DNA from: an uncultured Campylobacterales bacterium
GTDB lineage: Bacteria > Campylobacterota > Campylobacteria > Campylobacterales > Arcobacteraceae
Reading direction: 5' to 3'
NCBI GenBank assembly: GCA_947494995.1
Contig: CANLWY010000010.1
Coordinates: 1 to 64,000 of the forward strand
DNA: 64,000 nucleotides
Both the position numbers and the translations under genes were made by a program. The notes below the pieces were generated by a model, which was not told the origin of the DNA, did no database searches, and worked only from the letters and a program-made list of their open reading frames with translations. Each line of letters starts with the position of its first letter. The stretch's first letter is position 1. This document shows, one piece after another, positions 9,725 through 19,849 of this stretch.

Positions 9725-10525
9725 ATGAAGCATATTATACTATTAGTTTTATCTATTTATTCTTTTGCGATTGAAGTTCAAAAACCAAAAGTTTACAATG
9801 AAGATATAGATGTAACAAATTGGCTTATGAGCGAAAAGCTTGATGGTATTAGAGGATACTGGAATGGTAAAGAGTTATTAACAAGACAAGGTAAGAAAAT
9901 CTATGTACCTAAATATTTTATACAAAACTTTCCAATTTTTGAACTTGATGGAGAGTTATGGACAAAAAGAGCAGATTTTGAAAATATACAAAATATTGTA
10001 ATGGATAAAACTCCTAGTAAAGAATGGAACAATATTACATATAATATATTTGAAATCCCAAATGCAAAGGGCAACTTTTTCCAAAGATTAAAAAAAGCAA
10101 AAGTCTGGTTTGAAAAGAATCCAAATAAACATATAAGAATATTAAAACAAATTAAAGTAGAAAATAAAGAGCATCTAGATAAATTTTTAGAAGAGATGAT
10201 CTCAAAAAAAGCTGAAGGTGTTATTGTAAAGAATCCAAATAAACCTTATCATACAGGAAGAAGTTCACATGTATTAAAAGTCAAAAAATCTTCAGATATG
10301 GAAGGAAAAGTTATTGGAATAAATATTTCAAAAAAAACAGGTGTATTAAAAAGTTTAGTTTTAAAAATTGAAAATGGTTTAATTTTTAATCTAGGAACTG
10401 GCTTTACTAAAGAAGAAAGGAAGAACGCACCTAAAATTGGAGAGGTTGTAAGATTTAAATACTTTGGATTTACAAAAAGGGGCGTTCCAAAGTTCGCCTC
10501 TTTTTTACATATTAGAAAAGATTAA
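9725..10525 (+). CDS. ATP-dependent DNA ligase with N-terminal signal peptide (LigE-like)
   Basis: KxDG motif (SEKLDGIRGYW), FELDGELW, EGVIVKNP, LKVKK; hydrophobic MKHIILLVLSIYSFA leader. Internal ATG at 9725 preferred over 9713 because of the -10-like GATAAT (9688-9693) and GGGA upstream. Confidence 0.88.
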   Translation: MKHIILLVLSIYSFAIEVQKPKVYNEDIDVTNWLMSEKLDGIRGYWNGKELLTRQGKKIYVPKYFIQNFPIFELDGELWTKRADFENIQNIVMDKTPSKEWNNITYNIFEIPNAKGNFFQRLKKAKVWFEKNPNKHIRILKQIKVENKEHLDKFLEEMISKKAEGVIVKNPNKPYHTGRSSHVLKVKKSSDMEGKVIGINISKKTGVLKSLVLKIENGLIFNLGTGFTKEERKNAPKIGEVVRFKYFGFTKRGVPKFASFLHIRKD

Positions 10526-11382
10526 ATAGTTTCTACTATTTCATTTACACGTGCTAGTTGTTTGTCTAAAGTATATTGTTTAGCTATTTTTCTATTTTGA
10601 TTTTTAATTAATTTTAAATCTTCTTTGTTATTTAATAATGCACTTATTTTAAATATAATACTTCTGTCACTAGGTGATTCCATTGTTGAGAATACATCTA
10701 TTACCTCTTTTGCTGCATTATTTACTGTCGTAAATACCGCACATTTACAAAACATTGCTTTTAATATACTTGAAGCAAAATTTTTATTGTGTGTTGGAAG
10801 CAAAAAAACATCTGAAGCTAAAAATAGTTCATCAATATTTTTATAATCTTCTAATAAAATTAATTTATCTTCAACATCATATTTTGATAATTGAAATCGT
10901 AAATTATAAATATGTTTTTTATTACCTTCTATTATAGCAACTACATCTTTTAAATTTAATGCCATTACAATATTTATAAACTCAACTACACCTGCACTTT
11001 TAAGATTTTGAGCTGTTATAAAAACTATCTTTTTCTTAGGGTCAATTTTAAGATCTTCACAAACTTTTTTCTTAATATCTTTTGGTTTTTGATACTCTAT
11101 ATTAATGGCAGGATAAACTACTTCTATCTTTTCAGAGGGAATTTCTAACTCTTTTAAAAGTTGTTCTTTTGAAGTTTGAGAATTTACTATTACTTTTTTA
11201 GCATTTTCAATCTTTTCAATAACTTCTTTATCTAATGCACCACTATGGAAATATATATCTGCAAACTCTTTTTTCTTGAAAACTTTTACTAAACCAGAAG
11301 ACTTTTTAAGTTCTGAAATATTCTCTTGCTTTAAAAGTTCACTTACTACTTTAGTTTTTATTTTATAATCTATTGTAAGCAT
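10522..11382 (-). CDS. Glycosyltransferase (GT-B, GT4-like)
   Basis: KVIVNSQTSKEQLLKELEIPSEKIEVVYPAIN, DVFLLPTHNKNFASSILKAMFCKCAVFTT. Confidence 0.8.
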   Translation of the reverse strand: MLTIDYKIKTKVVSELLKQENISELKKSSGLVKVFKKKEFADIYFHSGALDKEVIEKIENAKKVIVNSQTSKEQLLKELEIPSEKIEVVYPAINIEYQKPKDIKKKVCEDLKIDPKKKIVFITAQNLKSAGVVEFINIVMALNLKDVVAIIEGNKKHIYNLRFQLSKYDVEDKLILLEDYKNIDELFLASDVFLLPTHNKNFASSILKAMFCKCAVFTTVNNAAKEVIDVFSTMESPSDRSIIFKISALLNNKEDLKLIKNQNRKIAKQYTLDKQLARVNEIVETI

Positions 11383-11389
11383 ATAAATC

Positions 11390-11956
11390 TTAACTTAACT
11401 CATTATCAATGATTTGACAAATAGTATGTCCAAACAGGATATGCATCTCTTGAATTCTTGGCGTATCATTTGAAGGTACTACAAGATTTACATCACAATA
11501 CTCATTCATAGCTCCACCGTCTCTTCCAGAAAACCCAAGAATCTTACATCCAAGCTCTTGCCCTACTTTAAATGCATTTATTACATTTGTAGAATTTCCT
11601 GAAGTTGAAATACCAATTAATACATCTCCATCATTTGCTAAAGCTTCTACTTGTCTATCAAAAACTCTATCATAACCATAATCATTTCCAATAGCTGTTA
11701 AAGCAGATGTATCTGTTGTAAGAGCAATTCCAGGAAGCCCTCTTCTTTCAGTTTTATATCTTCCTGTTAATTCTGCTGCAATATGCTGTGCATCTGCCGC
11801 GCTTCCACCATTTCCAAAAAGAATTACTTTATTTCCATTTTTTAATGCTTCAACTGCAATTTTTGAAGCTTCTTGTAATGGTTCACTCATAGTTTCCATT
11901 ACTTTTTGTATAGTCTCAAGGTGTCCTTGAAACTCTTTTTCAATTACATTTATCAA
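11390..11956 (-). CDS. gmhA: Sedoheptulose-7-phosphate isomerase
   Basis: [49 protein letters not shown]. Confidence 0.97.
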   Translation of the reverse strand: MINVIEKEFQGHLETIQKVMETMSEPLQEASKIAVEALKNGNKVILFGNGGSAADAQHIAAELTGRYKTERRGLPGIALTTDTSALTAIGNDYGYDRVFDRQVEALANDGDVLIGISTSGNSTNVINAFKVGQELGCKILGFSGRDGGAMNEYCDVNLVVPSNDTPRIQEMHILFGHTICQIIDNELS

Positions 11957-13380
11957 CTTTCTGCCTTTTGTATCTTTTCAATTGTTCTAGTAGTACTTTT
12001 ACCATCAACAAACTCTACAAGTTTTGTTTGCTTTGCAATATCACTTCCAACTACAACTTTTCCTTCATAATCTGCACCCTTTACAAGTACATCTGGCTCA
12101 ACTTTAGAAATCAGTTCATAAGGTGTATCTTCATCAAAGATAACTACATAATCAACACACTCTAAAGCCGAAAGAATATATGCTCTATCATCTTCACAGT
12201 TTATTGGTCTACTTTCACCTTTTAATCTTTTTACAGAAGCATCTGAGTTTAATCCTAAAATAAGAACGTCACCAAAAGATTTTGCAACGTTTAAGTAGCT
12301 TACATGTCCTTTGTGTAAAATATCAAAACATCCATTTGTAAATACTACTTTTTTATTCTGTTTCTTTAACCTATCAGAAATTCTCTCTATTTCATCTCTT
12401 GATTTTATATGAAGTTCTATAGAGCTTTTATGCAAACTTGCTTGATACTCTTCAATTTCATCCATAGTAACAGTTGCCGACCCAATCTTTCCTACAACAA
12501 CACCTGCTGCTAGATTTGCAAACTCAACTGAAGTATATATGTCTTTTTCCAAACTAAGAGCAAAACCTAAAGAAGCAAGAACTGTATCCCCTGCACCTGT
12601 TACATCATAAACCTCTCTTGCAACAGTTGGTTTAACTACAACTTCATCTTTTTCTAAAATAGCTATACCATTTTCACTAAGAGTTATAACAGAAACACCT
12701 AAAGAAGCTTCTTCTTGCAGCTTACTAAGAGCTTCTTTTAAAGAAGTATCATTCTCTATTTTAATACCACTTGCTAACTCTGCTTCTTTTTTATTTGGAG
12801 TTAAAAGGTATGCACCTTCATATATTGAAAAGTCTGAACCTTTTGGATCCACTAAAACTTTTTTATCTTTTTTATTTGAATAAGAGATGATTTTTTCTAT
12901 TAACTCTTTTGTTAATACACCCTTTGCATAATCAGATAAAAGAACTATATCATATGCATTTATCTTTTCTAAAAACCTTTCATATAAGGCTTGTACACTT
13001 TGAGGAGAAATATCATTTTTACTCTCTTTGTCATACCTTACAACTTGAGAATGAGAAGCCATAAGTCTAGTTTTTCTTGAAGTTTTTCTTCCTGCTTGTT
13101 CTATTAAAAAAGATTTAACTCCAAGTTCACCCAACATAGATTTTAACTCATGACCAACCTCATCACTACCAATTACAGACATAACTCCAACATTTGCACC
13201 AAGAGAAACAAGGTTATTTATAACATTTCCTGCTCCACCTAAAACGCGTGTCTCTTTTTTTATATCTACAATTTGTACAGGTGCCTCAGGTGAAATTCTT
13301 TCGCATGAGCCCCAAAGATACTCATCTATCATCAAATCACCAATAACTAAAATATTTGGTACTCTTTCAACTTTTAACAT
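11953..13380 (-). CDS. hldE: Bifunctional heptose-7-phosphate kinase/heptose-1-phosphate adenylyltransferase
   Basis: PfkB-type N-terminus ([25 protein letters not shown]) and nucleotidyltransferase C-terminus ([17 protein letters not shown]). Confidence 0.97.
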   Translation of the reverse strand: MLKVERVPNILVIGDLMIDEYLWGSCERISPEAPVQIVDIKKETRVLGGAGNVINNLVSLGANVGVMSVIGSDEVGHELKSMLGELGVKSFLIEQAGRKTSRKTRLMASHSQVVRYDKESKNDISPQSVQALYERFLEKINAYDIVLLSDYAKGVLTKELIEKIISYSNKKDKKVLVDPKGSDFSIYEGAYLLTPNKKEAELASGIKIENDTSLKEALSKLQEEASLGVSVITLSENGIAILEKDEVVVKPTVAREVYDVTGAGDTVLASLGFALSLEKDIYTSVEFANLAAGVVVGKIGSATVTMDEIEEYQASLHKSSIELHIKSRDEIERISDRLKKQNKKVVFTNGCFDILHKGHVSYLNVAKSFGDVLILGLNSDASVKRLKGESRPINCEDDRAYILSALECVDYVVIFDEDTPYELISKVEPDVLVKGADYEGKVVVGSDIAKQTKLVEFVDGKSTTRTIEKIQKAES

Positions 13381-14388
13381 CTATTTTACTTCTTCTTTAA
13401 ATAATCTTTTGATTTCTGGGATATATGCTTTTATACCATCTTCCATAGAGAATCTTGGCTCATACCCTAAATTCTCTTTTGTGGCTTCAATATTTGCTTC
13501 AGTAAAAAACTGATAAGAACCAATGTACGGATTAGGCATGTATTCCTTACCATTGTCAATTTCAAGCTCTTTTTGTAAAATATTTACAATATCTTCAAAG
13601 CTTCTTGCTTTTCCTGTTCCTACATTGTAAACGCCTGATTTCTTAGGTGAACAAGCTAGAATATTTGCTTGAATTATATCTTCAATATAGATAAAGTCTC
13701 TAAGAATTTTATCACTACCTTCAAAAAGTTTTGGAGTTTTTCCAGCTAAAACTTGATGTCCAAACTGAACTACCATTGAAGCAGTTTTGTTTTTGAAAAA
13801 CTCTCTTGGTCCATACACATTAAAGTATTTTAGTCCAACTATTGAAATATCAGGATTTTGTTTTAAGTATTTATAAGTAATATTATCCATCATAACTTTT
13901 GAGAAACCATAAGCATTATTTGGTTGCTCAAACCCTACTTCAAACCTATTGCTATCTCCATATGTAGCAGCAGAAGAGGCATAAATCATATTTGCTTTGT
14001 GTTTAATAGCAATTTTTAGTAAATCTTCATAAGCATTTACATTTGTCTTCATCATCACATCTTGCTCTAGTACTGTAGTATCAGAAATAGCTGCTTGATG
14101 GAAAATAAAATCAAAAGAAAAATTCTCTTCTAACTCTTTTAAAAGTTCTTTATCATTTATATCACCACTTACAACTTGACCTTTAAAACCAAGTAGGTTT
14201 TTAAAGTGTCCAAAACTTTTTAAATTTCCATTTGAAAAAGTTTCACCATTCCTAAAAGAATCAAGTGCAACAATATTTGACTCAGGATAGTTTTCTTGAA
14301 AGTAAAAGCAAAGACTTGAGCCAATAAAGCCTGCTGCTCCTGTTATTAAAATATTTTTATTGTTAAAATTTATATCGTTGTATTTCAT
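13381..14388 (-). CDS. hldD: ADP-L-glycero-D-manno-heptose 6-epimerase
   Basis: ILITGAAGFIGSSLCFYFQENYPE, YGPREFFKNKTASMVVQF, adjacent to hldE/gmhA. Confidence 0.95.
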   Translation of the reverse strand: MKYNDINFNNKNILITGAAGFIGSSLCFYFQENYPESNIVALDSFRNGETFSNGNLKSFGHFKNLLGFKGQVVSGDINDKELLKELEENFSFDFIFHQAAISDTTVLEQDVMMKTNVNAYEDLLKIAIKHKANMIYASSAATYGDSNRFEVGFEQPNNAYGFSKVMMDNITYKYLKQNPDISIVGLKYFNVYGPREFFKNKTASMVVQFGHQVLAGKTPKLFEGSDKILRDFIYIEDIIQANILACSPKKSGVYNVGTGKARSFEDIVNILQKELEIDNGKEYMPNPYIGSYQFFTEANIEATKENLGYEPRFSMEDGIKAYIPEIKRLFKEEVK

Positions 14389-14420
14389 AATATTAACCTT
14401 TTTATTTAAAGGTTAATATT
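14389..14420 (-). promoter_or_regulatory. 13-bp perfect inverted repeat abutting the hldD start codon (contains the SD-like AAGG)
   Basis: AATATTAACCTTT (14389-14401), 6-nt loop, AAAGGTTAATATT (14408-14420), immediately next to the hldD ATG (14388). Confidence 0.75.
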
Positions 14421-14453
14421 TTATCTAAAAAAGGATAATGATTTTATAATATA

Positions 14454-16220
14454 CTATTTATTTGGCTGATGGTTAAATTCTGGAACAATTTCTTTTAAAA
14501 TAGAAATTTTATCCTCTTCTTCAAGTAATCTATCAATCTGCTTGTTTAACTCATCAATATTAAACATAGTTGGACTAGCAACTGTAATTGACTCATAATC
14601 AGTTTTTTTGTCACTATCATTTATAAGAAGTTCTTCATAAAGTTTCTCACCAGGTCTTAAACCACAAAACTCTATTTCAATATCTTCACGTCCTGAAAGT
14701 TCAATCATTTTCTTAGCTAAATCAACAATTTTAATAGGCTCACCCATATCAAGAATAAATATCTCTCCACCTTTTCCAATAGATGCTGCTTGAAGTACAA
14801 GCTCACAAGCTTCTGGAATTAGCATAAAATACCTTGTAATATCTGGATGAGTTACAGTAATATTTTTACCCTCAGCTATTTGAGACTTAAATTTAGGAAT
14901 AACAGAACCTGAACTTCCTAAAACATTTCCAAACCTAACAGCTACAATTTCTGTTTTCTCTGACTTAGTATTTTGTGCATATAACTCACAAACTCTTTTT
15001 GTAGTTCCCATTACATTTGTAGGACGTACAGCTTTATCAGTAGAGATTAATACAAACTTTTCAGCTCCATATTTAATAGCTAAATCAATACAGTTCTTAG
15101 TTCCAATAATATTATTTGAAATACCTTCTAAAATGTTGTCTTCTACAAGAGGAACATGTTTATATGCAGCTGCATGAATAACAATCTCCGGCTTGTACTT
15201 TTTAAAAGTATTTTCAACAAATCCAGAGTTTCTAACTGTCTGCATAACTGAAGTTACATTTTCCGCATTTAATTCTTCAGTTATTTGATAAAGATTATAC
15301 TCACTATGATCAAGTAAAATTAACTGCTTAGCACCAAATCGTTTACATTGACGTGAAATTTCAGAACCAATACTTCCACCAGCACCTGTAATTAAAACCG
15401 TTTTATCTTTAATAAAAGACTCAATTCTTCTTTTATCTAAGTCTTTTGGATGCCTTGCAAGTAAATCTTCAACAGAAATATCTTTTAATTCTTTTTTACT
15501 TTTATCTGAAATTGAATTTATAACTTTGATATCATGAATTTCTAACATACTAAGTATTTCATAAATTTCTACTAATTTTTCTTGATTGTAATCTTTTGAA
15601 ATTATTACAGATTCGATTTTTTTACTTTGACAAACCTCAACTAGATCCTCAAAAGAATAAACCATCAAATTCATAATATAAGTTTTTTGTAACATTTTAT
15701 TATCATCAATAATTGCAACCGGAGTATATGATAGATTTTTTTTATCTTTTAGTATAGATTCAATTGACTTTGTTGCTCCAATAAGAAGTGTATTTTTATA
15801 TTTTTCATTCGTATTTGTTTCTATTATTATTCTTTTTGAAAGTCTTAATAATGATATAAATACTAAAGATAACATAAAATCAATTATTATAATGGATCTT
15901 GCCATAGGAGACAATTCTTCTTTAAATATCAAAAAAGTAAGAGTAAAAAGTATATATACTAAAATATGAGCAAAAAGAATTTTCTTCACTTCATATAAAG
16001 AAAAAAACCTCCAAGCGGTACGATATAATTTAAAATAAATAAATATAGATACCTTTAAAACAAGTAATATTAAAGCTATAATAATGAAATTATCATAAAA
16101 ACTATTTGGTACATTAAAATTAAACCTTAAATTATAAGCTAAAAAAAGAGTAAAAAATGTGATTATTGTATCTAATAATAAAAAAAAGATTATTCTTTTT
16201 AATGGAGATGGTGTAAACAA
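14454..16220 (-). CDS. Membrane nucleoside-diphosphate-sugar 4,6-dehydratase, WbpM/PglF/CapD family
   Basis: N-terminal TM segments, then VLITGAGGSIGSEISRQCKRFGAKQLILLDHSEYNLYQI and AAYKHVPLVEDN, 588 aa. Confidence 0.9.
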   Translation of the reverse strand: MFTPSPLKRIIFFLLLDTIITFFTLFLAYNLRFNFNVPNSFYDNFIIIALILLVLKVSIFIYFKLYRTAWRFFSLYEVKKILFAHILVYILFTLTFLIFKEELSPMARSIIIIDFMLSLVFISLLRLSKRIIIETNTNEKYKNTLLIGATKSIESILKDKKNLSYTPVAIIDDNKMLQKTYIMNLMVYSFEDLVEVCQSKKIESVIISKDYNQEKLVEIYEILSMLEIHDIKVINSISDKSKKELKDISVEDLLARHPKDLDKRRIESFIKDKTVLITGAGGSIGSEISRQCKRFGAKQLILLDHSEYNLYQITEELNAENVTSVMQTVRNSGFVENTFKKYKPEIVIHAAAYKHVPLVEDNILEGISNNIIGTKNCIDLAIKYGAEKFVLISTDKAVRPTNVMGTTKRVCELYAQNTKSEKTEIVAVRFGNVLGSSGSVIPKFKSQIAEGKNITVTHPDITRYFMLIPEACELVLQAASIGKGGEIFILDMGEPIKIVDLAKKMIELSGREDIEIEFCGLRPGEKLYEELLINDSDKKTDYESITVASPTMFNIDELNKQIDRLLEEEDKISILKEIVPEFNHQPNK

Positions 16221-16240
16221 AAAAAGCCTTTATATATTAA

Positions 16241-16810
16241 TCATGAAATAATATTATACTCAAAAGGGGATAAATTTTCATTAAAATTATTTAAATTTTT
16301 ATCAGCATCAGATAATATTATATTATTATCATTAATTTTCCAATTAATATTTAATTTTGAATCATTATACTTTACACCAATACTTTCGCCTTTCGCAAAA
16401 TATTTATCTACTTTTATTAATACCGTTGATTCTTTACTTAAAACAGAAAAACCATGAAGAAACCCAATAGGTACAAAAAGTTGTTTTTTATTATGTGAAC
16501 TTAAATTAATAGAAAAATGCTCACCAAAAGTAGGAGAGCCCTTTCTAAAATCTACTGCAACATCTAATATTTCACCATCTAAAACACTGATTAGTTTGTT
16601 TTGAGCAAAACTTAATGTATTAGTATGAAGTCCTCTTATCACTCCATACTTACTAAAAGATATATTATCTTGACAAAATTCAACCTCATGACCTATAAAA
16701 TTATTAAAAGATTCTTTTTTAAAGCTTTCATATATAAAACCTCTGTTATCTTTATGAAGAATTGGTTTACAAACTATTAAACCATCAATTTTATTTTTAA
16801 AGTATTTCAT
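16241..16810 (-). CDS. dTDP-4-dehydrorhamnose 3,5-epimerase-like (RmlC family)
   Basis: HKDNRGFIYESF, GVIRGLHTN...QNKLISVLDGEILDVAVDFRKGSPTFG, VPIGFLHGFSVLS. Confidence 0.85.
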   Translation of the reverse strand: MKYFKNKIDGLIVCKPILHKDNRGFIYESFKKESFNNFIGHEVEFCQDNISFSKYGVIRGLHTNTLSFAQNKLISVLDGEILDVAVDFRKGSPTFGEHFSINLSSHNKKQLFVPIGFLHGFSVLSKESTVLIKVDKYFAKGESIGVKYNDSKLNINWKINDNNIILSDADKNLNNFNENLSPFEYNIIS

Positions 16811-16813
16811 TAA

Positions 16814-17776
16814 CTATTTAAACCTTTTTTTAGAATCTACAAACTTAATACATACTGTTAAAATAAATAATGTCAATATAAATGATATATAAATATTTGG
16901 AATAAAATAAACAAACATAAATATACATAAATTTATTAATACCAAATAATTAGTTACTTTAAAATGGCTCCATCCAGCCTGCACAAGTCTTTGATAAGCA
17001 TGTTTTTTATGTGCTATACTTAATTTTTCTTTATTAATCATCCTTCTAATCAATGTAATTGTTGCATCAAACCAAAAAGATCCAAAAAGTGTAATCAAAA
17101 TCCAAAAATTCAAAACATCAATATTTGAATAATAAATAGTAATTATAGCTATGTTATATCCAAGAAGAGTACTTCCTACATCCCCCATAAAAATTTTTGC
17201 ATTGTTCCAGTTCCAAAATAAAAAACCTAAGGTTGAAACAAATAAAACAATAAAAATAGGATTTCCAAATAACAAAACTCCTGATATCCCTAAAAATACA
17301 AATTCACTTCCTACATAACCATTTATCCCATCTATGAAATTAGTAAGATTTATAAACCAAATAATCATTAAGAAAGCAAAAAGATTTGTAACAAAATTAA
17401 AAGTTATATTATAAATTCCAAAACTAATAGTATCTAATCCACCTAATATATATAATGCACATATTGCAATTACAGATTGAACAATAAGTCTCAATCTTGG
17501 ACTTAACTCATATAAATCATCAAAAAAACTTACTATACTTATCAACACTCCAATAAACAATGCATAAAAGAGATTCGCCTCTATTTGATTTGTTAAAAAA
17601 AGATAACTTATTCCTATAACCCAAGTAGAAACAATTGCAATACCCCCACCATGAGGAGTTGGTATGGAATGAGAACTTCTTTCATTTACTTTTGCTAATA
17701 ATGATTTTCTAATTGCATAATTTTTTATAAAAAAAGTTAAAATAAATGACATAAAAAACAAGCCCAAATAAATCAA
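16814..17776 (-). CDS. Undecaprenyl-phosphate sugar-1-phosphate transferase, WecA/WbpL family
   Basis: HGGGIAIVSTW, FFDDLYELSPRLRL, NLTNFIDGINGYVG, GDVGSTLLGYN, multi-TM. Confidence 0.9.
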   Translation of the reverse strand: MIYLGLFFMSFILTFFIKNYAIRKSLLAKVNERSSHSIPTPHGGGIAIVSTWVIGISYLFLTNQIEANLFYALFIGVLISIVSFFDDLYELSPRLRLIVQSVIAICALYILGGLDTISFGIYNITFNFVTNLFAFLMIIWFINLTNFIDGINGYVGSEFVFLGISGVLLFGNPIFIVLFVSTLGFLFWNWNNAKIFMGDVGSTLLGYNIAIITIYYSNIDVLNFWILITLFGSFWFDATITLIRRMINKEKLSIAHKKHAYQRLVQAGWSHFKVTNYLVLINLCIFMFVYFIPNIYISFILTLFILTVCIKFVDSKKRFK

Positions 17777-18633
17777 ATTTTCTCTCCATATATCATATTA
17801 TTTATTCCTTCTTCAATTGAATATGGATTTTTTAAATTTAACTTTTTTTTAGTTAGACTATTATCAACTTCTAAACTTTTAAATAACCTTTTATGAAAAC
17901 TAGGTTTTAATAATTTTAATAAAGTTTCAAAAAATGGAATTTTAATTAAATAAATATTTTTATCTAAATTCTTTGATATAAGTTTAATTAATTGAGTAGT
18001 ACTAAGAGACATATCATCTGAAGCTAAAAAAATTCCATCTTTTTCTTTTTTTATAATACATTCTACTAAATTACATAAATTACCTATGTATACCATACTT
18101 CTCTTATTATCTATTCCATAAAAAGGTAATAGATGTATTTTAGATACAAGATTTACTAAATTTTTTATATTTGCCTTTACTCCATATCCATATACAATTG
18201 GAGTTCTTACAATTGAAATTTTAAAGTTATGATCTGATAAAAGAAATAATTCTTTTTCCGCCTTTAATTTACTTTTTCCATATTCATCTTCTGGATTACA
18301 TTGACTATTTTCTGTATATTTAATATCTGTTTCTTCACCATAAACTTTAACAGTACTCATAAAAACAAATTGTTTAACGCCACTAATTTTTGCCTTTTTT
18401 GCTAATTCTGTAGTCTGAACAATATTTACTTTTTCATATTTTTCTTTAGAAGCGCCAGTCATTTGATGTACTAATGCAGATAAATGAATTACAACATCAA
18501 TATTTTCACAATTTAAAAATTCAATATTATCTTTCTTAAAACTAAAAGTTTTTATTTCAAAATCTTTTTTATATTTATTGAGAAAATACTTACCAATAAA
18601 ACCTGTTGAACCTGTTAATAAAATTTTTTCCAT
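17773..18633 (-). CDS. NAD-dependent epimerase/reductase, WbpV/WbjF-like
   Basis: ILLTGSTGFIGKYF, FMSTVKVYGE, YGKSKLKAEKEL. Confidence 0.85.
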   Translation of the reverse strand: MEKILLTGSTGFIGKYFLNKYKKDFEIKTFSFKKDNIEFLNCENIDVVIHLSALVHQMTGASKEKYEKVNIVQTTELAKKAKISGVKQFVFMSTVKVYGEETDIKYTENSQCNPEDEYGKSKLKAEKELFLLSDHNFKISIVRTPIVYGYGVKANIKNLVNLVSKIHLLPFYGIDNKRSMVYIGNLCNLVECIIKKEKDGIFLASDDMSLSTTQLIKLISKNLDKNIYLIKIPFFETLLKLLKPSFHKRLFKSLEVDNSLTKKKLNLKNPYSIEEGINNMIYGEKI

Positions 18634-18634
18634 A

Positions 18635-19849
18635 TTATTCCTGTCTTAATAACTTTAATAATTTATCAATTATCACTTCTTTTTTAAACATAGTATTTGT
18701 TAATTCTTTTGATATATTACTGATATGTTTTTTTTCTAAATTATTTAAGTTAATAGCCTTTATAAAAACTTCTTTTATCTCATTCATGGAATTAGGATTA
18801 GCACAAAAACCTATATTATGTTCCTTGATTATATCTGCTGTTTCACCATTAATTATTCCAATTATTGGTTTTCCTATCGCAATATAAGTTTGAGTTTTAG
18901 CAGGAATTGTTAAAGAAAATATAGGTTTATCAACTAAAGAAACAATTAGAAAATCACTTGCTTCTAAATATCTTGTAATTTCTTTTTTAGGTTTTCTACC
19001 CCAAAAAATTACATTTTTTATTTTATTTTTTTCTACAAGTTTTTTTAGATTACTCAAATATGATCCATCACCTATAATATTTAATTGAATTTTATTTAGA
19101 TATTTATCCTCTAAAGAACTAAATCCCAAAATTACATTATCTAAATTTTGAACAGTACCTATATTACCTGCAAATGTAAAATGTAAATAGTCCTTATCAC
19201 TAAAACTAAATTCTTCCAAGTTTACATCTAAATCATCAGTCCAGTTTGGAGCATGTATTATCTTCTTTTGATTTTTCAAATAAGGTAATATTCTATTTTC
19301 AAATCCTTTAGATGTAACTGCAAAGTTCGATGTATACTTATAGATATATCTTACAAAATTATTTAAAATAAATTCTAAAATTTTATTTTTTTTAAATCCA
19401 TAGGCATAAACACTATCTGGCCAAATATCTTGAACCCATAATGTAACAGTCTTTTTATAAAATTGATTTAATATAACAGCTGGGACTAGTCCTGTCAATG
19501 CACCGACATCAAAACCAAAAACATAATTGTATTTTTTACCAATTTTCAAACTTATGAAACTACCTAACATCATAAAAGAAATATATTTTAATAATTTTTT
19601 AAACAAACTACTTTTATATCCAGTTATTGCTTTTACTCTGTAAATTGTTAATCCATTCCAATTTTCTTTAGTATACCATTTATTAATATAATTGCTATAA
19701 AGTTCACCGAAAGGATATGTTGGATTTGTTGTCAAAATATCAACATCATAACCTTTTTTTTTCCATTCAAGCGCAACTTCATTTATTTTAAACTCTTCTG
19801 GATAAAAATACTCAGTAACAATTAAAATTTTTTTCAATACTTTTTCCAA
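18635..19849 (-). CDS. Glycosyltransferase, WbuB/WbjE-like (putative L-FucNAc transferase)
   Basis: ILIVTEYFYPEEFKINEVALEWKKKGYDVDILTTNPTYPFG, VQDIWPDSVYAYGF, GT-B fold; directly follows the FucNAc synthesis genes. Confidence 0.85.
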   Translation of the reverse strand: MEKVLKKILIVTEYFYPEEFKINEVALEWKKKGYDVDILTTNPTYPFGELYSNYINKWYTKENWNGLTIYRVKAITGYKSSLFKKLLKYISFMMLGSFISLKIGKKYNYVFGFDVGALTGLVPAVILNQFYKKTVTLWVQDIWPDSVYAYGFKKNKILEFILNNFVRYIYKYTSNFAVTSKGFENRILPYLKNQKKIIHAPNWTDDLDVNLEEFSFSDKDYLHFTFAGNIGTVQNLDNVILGFSSLEDKYLNKIQLNIIGDGSYLSNLKKLVEKNKIKNVIFWGRKPKKEITRYLEASDFLIVSLVDKPIFSLTIPAKTQTYIAIGKPIIGIINGETADIIKEHNIGFCANPNSMNEIKEVFIKAINLNNLEKKHISNISKELTNTMFKKEVIIDKLLKLLRQE

